Positions 21,001 to 32,041 of a DNA stretch of 64,000 bases are shown in pieces. Source of the DNA: Phlegmacium glaucopus (Eukaryota; Basidiomycota; Agaricomycetes; Agaricales; Cortinariaceae). The stretch's first letter is position 1. Each line of letters opens with the position of its first letter. The position numbers and the translations under genes are program-made. The stretch is from positions 8,526 through 72,525 of the forward strand of contig MU130364.1 of the NCBI GenBank assembly GCA_015039465.1, in the 5' to 3' direction. The notes below the pieces were generated by a model. The model saw only the letters and a program-made list of their open reading frames with translations, had not been told where the DNA came from and made no database searches.

Positions 21001-24000
21001 TTCTAATTTCCCAGTTCCGCCTGCATGTTTATGCGCTGACAGTAGTCTTGATTTGACGTCCCTCGCAACAGCTGTAGGTGCTTGAGGCTTCTCTGTCGGT
21101 TTAGAGTCATTGCCCCCATACTCTTTATCAAGTCGAGCAAATTCTCCGTCGGCCGCAATGAGCTCTCGGAAGGTCCCTCGTTCTGTCAGACGTCCATCCC
21201 GAAGTGTATAGATATAGTCACAGTAGGACAAAAAATGTAATGCATGGGTGACGAATATCACCGTCTTTCCTTCCTTGCGAAGCGCTCCTAGAATGGCGTC
21301 GTGGAATAGAGATTTTCCAACATGGGCATCAACTTTGAATGTCGTTAGTAGTGACCGGAACGTAATACCTGAAGCAAGCTTCACCAGCAGATAATGAGTC
21401 GTCCAAAATGACGATGTCAGCATCGTAGTAGAGAGCCCGAGCTATATTAATCTATGTGCAACTAAACGTGTGTTAAACCATCAACGAGCTTAAATGCTTA
21501 CACGCTGCCTTTGACCTCCACTAAGATTGACGCCCTGTTCACCAATCTATTGAGAAAGAAGATTAAAAAACGAGCATCCATAGAAGTGATGAACTTACCT
21601 CAGTCAAATCACTATCGGGCAAAAGCTCTAAATCAGGGAGGAGTGAACAATTTTCGACTACCCGCCAGTATCTCTCTTCATCAAATTCTTGTCCAAAGAG
21701 TATGTTGTCTCTCTGAAATAGGTCATAAATTACAAATTACAAATCCTGGTGGGACAGACGTACCAAGGTTGCGTTTTGAATCCATGCAGTTTGAGAACAA
21801 TATGCGACACGTCCGCCGAAGGTAACACTACCAGATACCTTCCTCATTTCCCCAATGAGGCCGGAGAGGAGACTCGACTTTCCAGAACCAACACGACCAA
21901 CGACTGCAACTAGGGTTCCACGTTGCACATGCATAGTGATGTTATGAACCCGGAATGGGAGGTCCGGCTGAGTGGTTCCCTTCTCATTACTGTGATCCTC
22001 GGTACTCTCGGTCGATAAGGCTTCTTCCCATTCAAATGTCGCGTTTTCGACTTTCACGGCCATATTTAGACTGTCGTCAACAGCTAGTGAGGCACCAGTG
22101 CGTAGTTCAGCATTGAAAACCAAAGAAAGACGAGCAACAGCATTTCTGGCGTCCGAAATAGCAGATAACGCATTGAGAAAGAAGGTCATAGGTTGTTGGA
22201 GTAACTAACAATGGTTATTTATTAGATTAAATATGCTTAGAAGAGAAGAAACTCTTACCTGGAATAGACTAAGGGATGCAAAGATCACTGCAACATCAAA
22301 CCCAGGCGTTACATGAGTATATGTGATAAATGAGAGAGTTGCAGCGAGAACTGGAAGCGAGGAAGCCAATGCCGCACTGAAGAATTTAGAGATTGAGTTC
22401 GTCATTAATTTACTGATCATAGCTACATACTTAGCTGATTGCGTGATAAGAATGGCCTTGATGGCTGCGAGTTCATTCGCTCTGATCTCATAGATTCCTG
22501 ATTAATCATCGACATGAGAAATTGCAAAAGGTCTAGTTAAACTATAACTCACTCTTCAGGAATGATGACTCGTAGGAGAAATACTTGACAATTCGCATTG
22601 ATCCTAGAAAATGGAAGCAAATTCATTGAGAGTTTTTTGTAATTACGAGAGCCTTTCCTTACCTACCACTTCAAGCAGCGTTTTTGCACGTTGGTCGGTA
22701 TACTTCATAGACTTCTTTCGGATATGAAATTGCTGTGCCATCACACGCTCTTGCAAGGGAACAAGGACGACCAAAAGAGAAAATCCAGCAAGTGCGGAGG
22801 GACCCATCTGGAGAGATAAGGTATTAATGATCAGGTTGCAAAACAAGTCATCAACGCACTTGGATGAGCAATATGATCAAGCAGCTCGTGATCTGGATAG
22901 GCGCTGCCCATGCTAGACGTTCGGCGAGACAAAATCAACAAGGTACAGGAAAGTTATCTCAGACATACAACTTTACCTGCGTGCTGTTGGAACAGCAAAA
23001 TATAAACAGAAGGAAGGGTGAGGTAAATTTAAAACTCACAAACCACTCTGCGCAAGAGTCTAATCGACTGAGCTAAAGAGATGGTGAGAATGTGGCCAAA
23101 TTGTGACGGTTTGACCTACGTCGGTAGATATGTGATTCATTATATCGGAATTCGAAAGTTTTGTGCGAGACTTCTCAGTCAGATGGACTCCTCGATAGTA
23201 AATAGACTTTGTGAGAGTAGCTTGTACAAGTACGCCAGTTGTCATTGAACGCCAAAAGAACTGTACGAAATTATGAGTTATGCTCTGAAGCAGACGTTTC
23301 CATTTCATCATGTATGACCAACCTGATGTTGGCCAATGCTGGCACAGATTGTGACCAAGAAAAGGCCAATTGCCATCACCGCACCTATGCCAAGATTGGG
23401 TTCAGGTTCATGGTTGGCTTTGGCCGTTTGCCTTGCTTTTACGAAATTAATAATCGCCTGTTCATACAAGTCAAAATAGTTTCCGCTTGCAACAACGAAA
23501 CTCACTTTGACCACCAGTGGACCCATAAGTTGTGCAGTATCACCAAATAGCTGATGTAAATGTCATCTAAGAATACTGAGGACTAGTAAAACCGAACAAA
23601 CCCTGAACATGCCTGCTGTCCAAAAGAAGGACCCTAAGGTATCGTTGAGAGCGAAAGCGATGCTAGGGTGTTTCCTGCCGTCAATCTTGCGCCACCTCTC
23701 TTCTAAGGAGGCATACTTGCGGGCGTAATCATTCCCAGATAAAAGTGCTTGGAAAACCCAAGATGAACGCGAGAGAAATGATGGCCTAATGAGTCCATTT
23801 TCTAAACGGACATTCCAAGTGTCGGCTTCGGTCTTTCTACGTTCCCAGGATTCGTCAAATTTTGCTGAGAGAACTGTAGCGGTACGAGCTTCATCTAATT
23901 TCCATAGATCCGATGCTTGCAGCGTTCTTCGATAACCTAGAGTCTATAATATATATCCCGTTTGGACTTGAACCGTGACCAATGTTTCAGGAGAATTAAA

Positions 24001-24334
24001 AGTTTACCATAATTGGGTTCGCCCATGCGAAAGTTATGATAGAAAACAGAGACGCTTTTGTTAGAGGAATCTCCTGAGCAAACTCTGAGCACAGAATGGA
24101 GCCGAAGTAGCGGAGACGTACAAGAGCATCCTCCAAGGACACTGGAGGTGGTGGTGGCAAATGCTGGGGTATCCTAAGGAATGAGGTTAGATAAAGGCAA
24201 GTGATTGAGAAACGAATTTACCATATTTTCCACCAACTGGTCCTTGTTCTGACCTTTATGTTTCCCTCGTCGAGTTGTACATGGACGGAACGAGACTGTG
24301 GGTCTGCATACTGTTTCTCATCGACAGCAACCAT
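18098..24334 (-). CDS. ABCC-family full transporter, YOR1-like multidrug exporter
   Basis: A many-exon gene with the order TMD1-NBD1-TMD2-NBD2. The start is chosen at 24334 ([13 protein letters not shown]), giving a short soluble N-terminus as in yeast Yor1, without the extra TMD0 of Ycf1/MRP1. Early exons include [20 protein letters not shown] and [12 protein letters not shown], typical of fungal ABCC N-termini. NBD1 has Walker [10 protein letters not shown] (about 21871-21901), signature LSGGQRQR (21503-21525) and Walker [11 protein letters not shown] (about 21389-21424), followed by [16 protein letters not shown]2 has Walker [10 protein letters not shown] (about 19085-19112), signature [16 protein letters not shown] (18555-18602), Walker [10 protein letters not shown] and H-loop AHRLRT split by an intron. 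The last exon, 18098-18193, ends with a stop after EKDII. In NBD1 the Walker B Asp is followed by Asp rather than Glu, the degenerate site normal for ABCC proteins. I see no break. It should export organic anions or drugs at the plasma membrane; substrate unknown. Confidence 0.85.
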
Positions 24335-24623
24335 CTGTTGGGGTACTTACTAGCGGGACCTTCTGTGCTGGGGAAGGCTTATACCTTTCGCTGATCATAT
24401 TTTCAGATGTGGATCTGCATAATCTGCATAATATTCGTTCCGTTTATCGCGTGCCCGGTAGTCTCGGTTTGCGAGAAGTTCGCATTTGCTATCATGACGG
24501 GTCAAAGTCTCTCGTATACGAGTTTTACTGCCTTCTCTTCGAATTGTTGCCAAGTGGATGTCACAAAGAGACAATACCACTGAGGATGTCGTCAGATAAA
24601 GCAGGTAAAGTTCGCCACAAGTC

Positions 24624-25460
24624 GGAGTGATCATACTCCGAACATCGGGGATCGGTGGGACTCGTATACACTCATCGTCCCGAGTTTCGGGTTAGCAGCT
24701 ACATCAATACAACGTTTAGTTTTAAATAAATAGTATATTAAAGCAGAAGCTCATGTGAGCAGAGGGGAGATAGTCGCAAGATAAGTCGCCGTGCTTATTC
24801 CTCAAGCGCTGGCCATACAGATAGACGTTGTCGTAGCAGGAGTAACCACTGGGCAACACAAGTAGAATTCTATTTTGTGGGCCATAAATAGCTCCATTTT
24901 GGAGAAAAAATAATAGTTAATGAGGCTCACCCAATTGCCTCCCTGGTCCTGGGCGTTCATGCCATCACAATTCTTCAAAACCTTCGAGAAGGGGTAGGGG
25001 TTGATGGCCCCAGACAGCATACAATTCAAGCAAAAAGTATGTGTCTCAAAAGAGATTTTAAAGCTTGTCTTACATGCTATCAGCGCGAATAACATCAGAC
25101 GCGTCACGCGGGGAAGCCAAAAGTAATGATGTCGGTGGTTGGTAAATTCAGCATTTTATGTCAACATATCCACTTTAGGGAAGTGTCGTGTACGACGGGA
25201 CACTTTAAATTTCGAATGGCGCGCCGATGATCGTCACAGCACTTGTAGCTTGCACCCCCCCCTTTGTGTTTCCTCGCCTCTGGCCACCCCTGCGAACCTG
25301 CCTGTATGGCCAGCGCTAAATATCGTATTGAGGGCGTGCTGACAGGAGAAAAAGCATTTCAAGTTGTAGCTGCTAACCCGAAACTCGGGATGTCGAAGTT
25401 AACGCTGAGTGTATACGGGGTCCGATCCCGATATTCGGAGAATGATCACTCCGGCTTGCT
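24624..25460. repeat. Diverged inverted duplication, arms ~210-260 bp
   Basis: 24624-24708 (CGGAGTGATCAT, GTATACACTCA, CCCGAGTTTCGGGTTAGCAG) is matched in reverse complement at 25365-25460, and 24790-24880 (AGCGCTGGCCATACAG) at 25250-25330. Arms differ by small gaps. The outermost bases CGGAGTGATCATACTCCG are themselves nearly palindromic. No target-site duplication was found, so it may be a MITE with long arms or a local inverted duplication of a gene end. Confidence 0.7.
24806..25107 (-). CDS. Possible small secreted Cys-containing protein
   Basis: An open frame of 101 codons starts MTRLMLFALIACK, a plausible short signal peptide, and includes GAINPYPFSKVLKNCDGMN and YLCCPVVTPATTTSICMASA. 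Splice-like GTAAGAC (after the first eleven codons) and GGTGAGCCTC suggest introns, so the ORF as read is probably not the protein. Its 3' end is part of the inverted duplication. I do not recognise a family; it could be chance. Confidence 0.3.
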
Positions 25461-25945
25461 ATACCACTATGGCAGCGCGAATGAAATTGGCCTCCTACGC
25501 TGGTCGCCTAAAGACCGCTACTTTTGTACAAGGCCCAAATCGGCTTGGACTCTGAAGGACGAACATAGCTAGCCTGCATTCAAGAATAGCTTTCTTGTCA
25601 ACACTCCCCGAGGTCGCTGTGGATTGAAATCTCTGTGACCGTAGGAGTTTGGGGAGGAGGCGCTTTTGGCATTCTTAAGCGTTAATGGTACTTAGGAAGA
25701 AAGGACCAACTAATGAACGTGACGGTATATATGCGTGATCTAATGCGACAGCTGTACCGTGACTTTGCCGTGACTACGATAATATTCTCCATTATGATTG
25801 AATCTCCCTCCAATGAGCACCAATGTTGGCGTCCAGTCCGTGCAGCCTCTAAAACTCAGTAACCGCTAACTTAGGCCCCATACAAATTTTACTTCGGGCT
25901 TCGTAGTAAAAGGCAAAGACTAAGCAGAGATATCCGAACGAAGGG
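25461..25945. other. No gene recognised
   Basis: Mixed-composition sequence with only short ORFs; nothing supportable. Confidence 0.3.
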
Positions 25946-26480
25946 AGGAAAGAAACCCAAAATAAATGCATCTTGTGCCAGTGGAAACGACTTCTCGAGC
26001 ACTGTACTTGCCCTACGATCATCCTCCGCGCGACGTTTACGTGTCGGCTCTAACGGGATGTGGTAAAACACTTGCTTATGTGCTGCCAATTATTGAGGTA
26101 GATATGTAAGTCTAAAAGCATTCTTCCAAGCGAAAAAATCTTCTGATCTATTATTACACAGGCCAGAAGTACTTGTCTACTCCGACCCCATTCCACGCGG
26201 AGCCGATATTAGCCATGTTTCAAATGTCGTCAGTTATGATGTACCTGTGGATATCCCTAAGTACGTTCATCCGTGTTGGACGTACAGCGCGTGCTGGGAA
26301 CACCGGAGAAGCCTGGACGTTGGCTGAGGAGCAGGAGGTTTTTTTTTCATTCATTCCCATCCTCAACAGTCGTCTTACATAACGCTTTGAATACAGGCAC
26401 ACTATTTCAACTAAATGTTGAAGGAAGGTCGTCTTGAAAAAGTTAAGAGGTTAAGGATTAGCGAAGACGTCATGCCTTTG
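25946..26480 (+). pseudogene. Relic of a DBP6/DDX51-type DEAD-box RNA helicase
   Basis: The first part reads LYLPYDHPPRDVYVSALTGCGKTLAYVLPIIEV: motif Q surroundings and Walker A (GCGKT where SGSGKT-like is usual). After an intron-like gap comes PEVLVYSDPIPRGADISHVS, then a tract matching motifs V-VI, with VGRTARAG readable only in another frame. The missing middle includes DEAD and SAT, so at least half of the helicase core is deleted. One extra C near 26267 shifts the frame just before motif VI. An intron (about 26337-26399) still separates the motif VI exon from the C-terminal piece, so this is a decayed genomic copy, not a retrocopy. In the intact family the enzyme acts in early 60S ribosome assembly in the nucleolus; this copy cannot. 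Confidence 0.75.
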
Positions 26481-26653
26481 ACACCACATTTTGAATTTCG
26501 ATTCCTCTTCCTTCCATATATTGCTCATCTTAGTCACGATACAACGGACTGAGGTTGAGTGGATTACTAGTCTAATATATATATATATATGTAGGTGTAA
26601 TAAAGAAATATAAGTGCCAGTGTGATCTACGGTTCTTAACAACTAGTACTGTA

Positions 26654-27863
26654 CTATTGAATGGTTATGTGGAGTAGGGTCGTTATTCCGTCGGTCGCAA
26701 TGCCTAGTAAAGTCAGACAACATCCACATTCCAAGCGCAGGCTATGCATAGGCTTACCGTGATTAATCCTACCATGAGATAAGTCAGTCAGTTGGAAAAA
26801 CTGCAAAGAAAAGTAACATACCCTGCATTCCCAGGTGCGAGAAGTCCAGTAATGTCCTGTGCAGTCGTCGAATATGTGACCCCTCCGAAGCTCGTGGTTC
26901 CAATGGCACTTTCGACAAGCGCATCTCGACCTAAGGTCAATATTAGAAGACTAAATCCGCCGACACAACCAGGGAATGACGTACCAATATCATAACCATC
27001 GGGGACTATATTGTGGTTTTGTTGCGCATCCTGCATGGGTCAGTATTATATGTTTACATTCAGAAGGCTGTTGATTAGGAACAGACCTGTTCTTGTGAGA
27101 CTCTAAGCGATGATACATGATGAAGCTAAGCTTTTTCGATCCGAACAATAACGCTGGAGACTCACGCAAGGAACAGGGCGCCGCTATTCGCCGTAGGACC
27201 GTTCTGACGGAATATACTTATGTACAAACTCTTCAGTCTTGTGTCAACTTTGTGATCACCAATCAACTCACCGGAAATGGTTCCCTCCTATCAGACTCTC
27301 CAAGCAAGTGCCAACGACTGAATCAAAAAAATCTTGACGAAGCTCCACCTAGAGACGATAAGTTTTAATTTCAACATGTTGGCAGTGTGCTCTACCGTTT
27401 GGTTGACGAAACCATTTCCGTCACCTAGGTTCGCGGATTGCGGCGCTCCGAGGTGAATGCCCAAACACTCTGATGAGCTGGAGATGGCAAGATGAATTTT
27501 GACCGGCTCAAGACCTAGGCTACATGGCTGGAGACTGACAAACCAATTGCCCTTGCAAAATTCAAGATGCCGGTGTCTGTCAGGACGGCTGGAGAGCTTA
27601 ATCCAGACACAATGACCTATTGAAGTCAGCCGTAGCACTTTAAACCTACGCCCCTACACACATTTAATGGCTCTCCGAGTCCATTACCGGCTTTTGAAAA
27701 TCATTGAAGACACGTTATACCTTCAACAAACACTGAACTCACCATCGTCGAGCATGGATCCGCCACTCAAATTGGGGTTGAAAAAATCAACAGCAGCGCT
27801 TACAGTGCTGAGCAACTGTAATCCAATGACGGCGGTCGATAAAGCACTGAGCGGGGACAACAT
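26654..27863 (-). CDS. Secreted hypothetical protein, about ten exons
   Basis: The start at 27863 gives MLSPLSALSTAVIGLQLLST followed by VSAA, a clear signal peptide with a cleavage site near VSA. Exon 1 ends 27743 at DD|GTGAGT. Further exons encode VIVSGLSSPAVLTDTGILNF, SSECLGIHLGAPQSANLGDG, VELRQDFFDSVVGTCLESLI, RQNGPTANSGALFLA, a five-codon VSQEQ exon, DAQQNHNIVPDGYDIG, GRDALVESAIGTTSFGGVTY, INHG, and a last exon ending LLHITIQ and a stop at 26654. This exon pattern matches an extracellular family of unknown function frequent in Agaricomycetes. No catalytic motif is evident. I see no frame break, so it is probably expressed and secreted. Confidence 0.7.
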
Positions 27864-28703
27864 GAGTCGCGATTACAAAGACTGAGAGCTGCAAAGGTGA
27901 TCGAGTGCTTAAACACTGGGTAGTGCGGACAGTACAGATTCTGGTGAGTCCTTTTGCTCTATATATATGGGGTCTAGTTGCCAAAATTAAGAGTCCGTTC
28001 GGTATCCATTATTCGGTTTGATAGCATCCGAAGGGCATCGCTGGAGATCGCTGGTCAGATCGGCAGTAATCCGGTGTTTCCAAATACCATACTCTTGGTA
28101 TTATTCATAATCAAACCGAATGCTTAGTAATGAGAGAGTGAAGGTGGTAAAGCAGCAAGTTATTGCCCAATAGATCTTGAAAGGAGGTCACTCGAGGCAA
28201 AGATTTTATTTTTTTACGGCAACAGGCGGTAACAGGAAGGGAGAAGGGAGAATGTCATCAGGCCCGGCGATGGCCGTGGTTCCATCGGTTCTCCCACGGC
28301 GCATATCTCAGAAACTTCGCAAGCAACTCGCAAGTGCAATAAAATAACATAAGCAACTCTCCGACTCGACCATGCTTCGCTTGAAGTTTCCAGCATAATT
28401 TTCAGCGCAATCCTCAACTTAAAAGATTGCAAGACGATACTTGTAGACGTTCTGGCTAGCCCACTGTTAAATGTTTGCGAGTAGGTAGGAGACAATACTG
28501 TGACATTCATATACTCGTTGTTCTCATACACAGGCTAAGTAAGTAAGTATTAATGGTACATCGAGACTCGAAGCTAAGAAACTGGGTACGTCTGTGTAGT
28601 GGACAATCAGCGCTCAGCACTTGCATTCATTGGGAGGGCAAGCGCAACTGGGAAAGAAAAAACATTTCAACTTATGATGAAGAACATTCATATCATTGAC
28701 CGC
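27864..28703. other. Intergenic, no gene seen
   Basis: Upstream region of the secreted-protein gene and downstream region of the metallothionein gene. Only short chance ORFs. 28086-28120 contains repeated ATACC motifs without clear meaning. Confidence 0.3.
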
Positions 28704-28978
28704 TTACTTGTCTCCACATCCACAGTTTGGCTTGCCACATGTGGCTTGGGAAACAGGGACACCGCAAGTACAGCTATAAGAATGGTAACCTATGAGCATC
28801 ATGCACAGAAGTCTCAGTAACGCCGCTTACTTGATACATTTGCAGTCCTGGCATTCACATGCATTGGTTGCTCGAACGACAGGGATGACTTGGGTGTTCT
28901 ATAGTGGACGGAGAGCATTACAATGGTCAGTTGGGTGGAAAGATGACAGAGCTAGCAAAGAACACTGACGTTGGTCAT
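28704..28978 (-). CDS. Metallothionein, 48 residues, three exons
   Basis: Exons 28970-28978 (only 9 nt, ATGACCAAC), 28831-28898 and 28704-28773 join in frame with donors GTCAGT and GTAAGC and acceptors CTATAG and TTATAG. The protein has nine cysteines in 48 residues: CECQDCKCINCTCG, then a spacer, then CGKPNCGC, ending GDK. Dense CxC and CxxC pairs without aromatic residues define a fungal metallothionein that binds Cu(I), Zn or Cd in the cytosol through thiolate clusters. The spacer between clusters (VPVSQAT) suggests two short metal-binding blocks. A TATA box lies about 85 bp upstream. No ORF caller would find it, as each exon is under 75 nt. Confidence 0.85.
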
Positions 28979-29063
28979 GGTGGTTATGTTGTGAAGTGCT
29001 GTGGTGGTAATTGAATAACAGGGAACGATCGGTGGATACTAACTATCGAGGGTTGGAGGCCCC

Positions 29064-29072
29064 TTTATATAT
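29064..29072 (-). promoter_or_regulatory. TATA box of the metallothionein gene
   Basis: On the minus strand the sequence is ATATATAAAGGGG, about 85-90 bp upstream of the ATG at 28978. Confidence 0.6.
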
Positions 29073-29120
29073 CATTTCCAAGAGTTGTCTACTATTTGGA
29101 CATCGACGGAAACTAGTGCG

Positions 29121-29166
29121 AGGCATTTGTGCGTCACCAATGAGGAAAGAGGCATTTGTGCGTCAC
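29121..29166. promoter_or_regulatory. Two direct copies of AGGCATTTGTGCGTCAC upstream of metallothionein
   Basis: Identical 17-base copies at 29121-29137 and 29150-29166, 29 bp apart. They lie 140-190 bp upstream of the metallothionein ATG. The TGCGTCA core resembles a bZIP (AP-1/CRE-like) half-site. A third partial copy, AGGCATTTGTGCGT, is at 30038-30051. A regulatory role is inferred. Confidence 0.5.
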
Positions 29167-30410
29167 TAAATGACAGATCGGTCCAAAAAATGGCGCAAAG
29201 CACGTGATTGTTCTTAAGATCACTCAGCCATTTGCCTCCACTCCAATCTGACTCGTTTAGTTCTCTATTGATTAGGAATCATGTATGTAAAGGAAGCCAC
29301 CCTTTGGTCATCGTATTTGGCAACAGAATCTTGTGATTCAAATTCAGGAGCAGTACCAATCTAGGGGTACAGCCTATCGCACTGCGGCCAGACAATTTCA
29401 ACCCGCCTTCAACTTGTTTAAACTTGACCATTGGATGAACAAATTATCTACTTGGATTTCAGCCACGATTTTTGGTGGCCGTTTGTTCTGGATCTACACG
29501 TACCAGGCCGCAGAGACTCGGATCATGGATGCACTAACGTATTCTCAAGACCTGGACATCGAACTGTCCCAAATATCGAATGGCAATCGTTACCGGCATA
29601 TATCCGACCTACGTGCGAGACCGGGGCCAATTGAACAGCAGAATATTCTAGCTACCTGGGAAGTTCTGGATGCCCGACCCACTCACTCCTCCGACAACTT
29701 AAAGCAGTACCATGACCTTCGTATTGAAGGAAAAACATCCTTCAACAAAGCCGCACTTAGTGCTTGACTTCATCAGGCACCCCGCCGTACGTTCACGTTT
29801 TTGAACTGCCTCAAAGCTTGATTGACATGGCAGCCTGGGTGCGCAGCTAATCACCAATGACTCATACACGAGTAGACTGGGCGTTTCCATTCCCCAGTTT
29901 TTATTGAGAAAAAGTACCCAGAAGATCATGATATATAGCATTAGCATTACGACAGCTATCTCTATCATCGCAATCTGGATCCTAGCCCCCTTTGTAGTCC
30001 ATAGAATTTGAATGGAATCGATCAAATTAAATGGTGGAGGCATTTGTGCGTGCTTCAAGTCAATTGATTAACCTTGAATGCTGGGGTTTGAACGCTGCGA
30101 GAGCTTCTAATTGGTTCATATAACGCGCATTGTATACATACCCCCAAATTTAATAGGAAATGCCTATCAATCTAGATTAAATGCGGTAGTTGCGCTACCA
30201 TCAAAGTCACTGATAACCTGAACCACTAAGGGCTCAAACGTTCAAGCTCAAGTTGTACTCCCAACTTACCATGCCAACCTCGAAGCTCGAAGGCTTGAAG
30301 GCATATCAGGATTCAGACCATGCTTCGCAATCTTATATTAATGAGTCTCGAACCATTAGTACATCAATCATCAATTCAATCATATTTTAGCCTACATAGT
30401 ACTACAATCT
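29167..30410. other. No recognised gene; one long unassigned ORF
   Basis: 29333-29767 on the plus strand is open for 144 codons (includes LDHWMNKLSTWISATIFGG and IMDALTYSQDLDIELSQI) but I recognise no domain and codon use is unremarkable. The rest is AT-rich spacer. The third copy of the AGGCATTTGTGCGT motif is at 30038. Confidence 0.3.
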
Positions 30411-31262
30411 CTATATATGGACTGGTAACCTATCGATACACTCCTTTATATTGCGGAGCGTTGCAAGTTTATCATAATTCATTTCTTTACAACCAGGACA
30501 TTTCGCACCCCAGCACGAGATAGCCTCAGGCCACGCCTCCATTTCCAATCCAGTCAATGTATCCCCACGAGGCCGTCTATCCATCTCCATAAACATCATA
30601 ACCTTCAACTCTCTCCAAGCATAATTGTTGACCTCTTCTTCACAGTTGGACCCGGTGCAACGGACCCCTACGGTATTACCGCTATCGAAGACCGGATCGT
30701 TATCTAACAAGCGTTTGAATTCGTTTCGGCGAAATCTGTGGAGTCGAAGCAATGCCATGAGGTGGTTCGATGTTAGGCGTTCAAGCTTTGGTCGATGTTC
30801 GCTATCGTAGAGATTTAGCGATAGTGTATGTGTCGATGCGAGCTGGGCTTCTTCGTCCCACCCAAACCGCGTTGCGATTGCATATAACCTCAATGGATCC
30901 GCGAGGAATAGAGGCGCAGTTATAGAGCTTCTAATAACAGAGATAGGGCCGAGCGCATCCCACCTTTGAGCAAACTCTAAGGCGTCTTCCGCTTGGTCAA
31001 TTGAATCCCATTGATCAGTGGGCAGCCCACATATAAAGCAAAGTACTTTGGAAAGTACAGTATCTTTTTCATCGACCACAATAACCTGATCATGAGTACT
31101 CGAAGTTTGAGGTTCATGGACGAGGTTGCAGGCATTGCGTAGAGTGAAGGATGGAACACGATACGAAGTGTTGTCGGCGGAGACAAGGACAATATCGGCG
31201 TCGAGTGAATTAAATTGAGGGTGATATCTTCTTGGATCCTCCACAGTCTTCATGGCCGTCAT
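30411..31262 (-). CDS. BTB/POZ domain protein
   Basis: Single-exon, 283 residues. Residues 15-105 have the fungal BTB pattern: FNSLDADIVLVSADNTSYRV followed by PSFTLRNACNLV, then a VVDEKDTVLSKVLCFICGLP core and DALEFAQRWDALG helices. The C-terminal half is helical (LFLADPLRLYAIATRFGWDE, NHLMALLRLHRFRRNEF) with Cys pairs CTGSNC and CWGAKCPGC that may bind zinc. Such proteins are abundant in Agaricomycetes; most have no known partner. A Cul3-adaptor or transcription-related dimer role is possible by family only. The frame is intact. Confidence 0.8.
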   Translation of the reverse strand: MTAMKTVEDPRRYHPQFNSLDADIVLVSADNTSYRVPSFTLRNACNLVHEPQTSSTHDQVIVVDEKDTVLSKVLCFICGLPTDQWDSIDQAEDALEFAQRWDALGPISVIRSSITAPLFLADPLRLYAIATRFGWDEEAQLASTHTLSLNLYDSEHRPKLERLTSNHLMALLRLHRFRRNEFKRLLDNDPVFDSGNTVGVRCTGSNCEEEVNNYAWRELKVMMFMEMDRRPRGDTLTGLEMEAWPEAISCWGAKCPGCKEMNYDKLATLRNIKECIDRLPVHI

Positions 31263-32041
31263 GTTTGTGGAATATCGCCAGTGAGATGGCTCTAGGGGTT
31301 TGTATACCCCACTTGAATTGTGGCGTAAAGACCCAAGTAGTAGTGCAAAAGTTATGCGACCGTCACAACTTGAGCTTGATGCAAGCTTGATGTCTCAATC
31401 GAGAAGATATGAGTCATATTAGTATGATACATCAATTTGACTATCTACGGTTAAAATTTCGAGACCATGGTGCAAGATGTCGTCGAGAAACCCTTTCCTA
31501 TGCCAAAAAAAAGGTGGTTTATCGAACACTCGAGCGCTTATTACAGTCAGAGTGCCAAAGCAAGAGCTAATGAGACAAAAGGCAGCCTCAGGCTTCGTTT
31601 TGTAAAATGGGTAAAAAAATCTTCGAAATTCGGATTTGTGATCCTGTGCGGGGCAGCTGCATTTTTTCTTATCAACTGTACCAGATTAATTAATTCTCCA
31701 CTACAGTACTCATAGTTAATCTATGAAATGGTTTTGGCCCGCATATGATACCCGCATATGATACCCCGTAAGCAAGTTCCGAGTCACACGTAATGTAAGT
31801 AGTGTTCAATGCGGGAGCACTTGGAGGAAAGACAGACTCAAAGTCTAGTTACGTCGCCATTTCCAATAACTCTGAGGCAAAGTAATACTTAGGCGCCGTT
31901 CATCACAACGAAAATGAAAAGTATCATTCTTCCAAAAAAAATCAATTAGGTAAGTATTAAAACTAATAACTTAAGACAGATATCGATAAATACTTAAGGG
32001 AAATGGAAGTCGAAACCTCGCCTTGGCCTTGCTTTCGTATA
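31263..32041. other. Intergenic, no supported gene
   Basis: AT-rich. A plus-strand ORF at 31467-31715 (82 codons, with one hydrophobic stretch FGFVILCGAAAFFLI) is the only candidate and has no supporting features; I do not call it. Confidence 0.3.

Noticed and set aside
24395..24634. ORF starting MITPTCGELYLLYL as an N-terminal exon of the ABC transporter
   Set aside because: The transporter frame has a good start at 24334 and fits YOR1-like length; this ORF overlaps the inverted duplication and shows no TMD0 features.
25889..26089. Minus-strand ORF over the helicase relic
   Set aside because: The opposite strand encodes recognisable DEAD-box motifs; this is its shadow.
29333..29767. 144-codon ORF as a gene
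   Set aside because: No recognisable motif, no promoter or splice signals that stand out; kept only as a note in the spacer entry.
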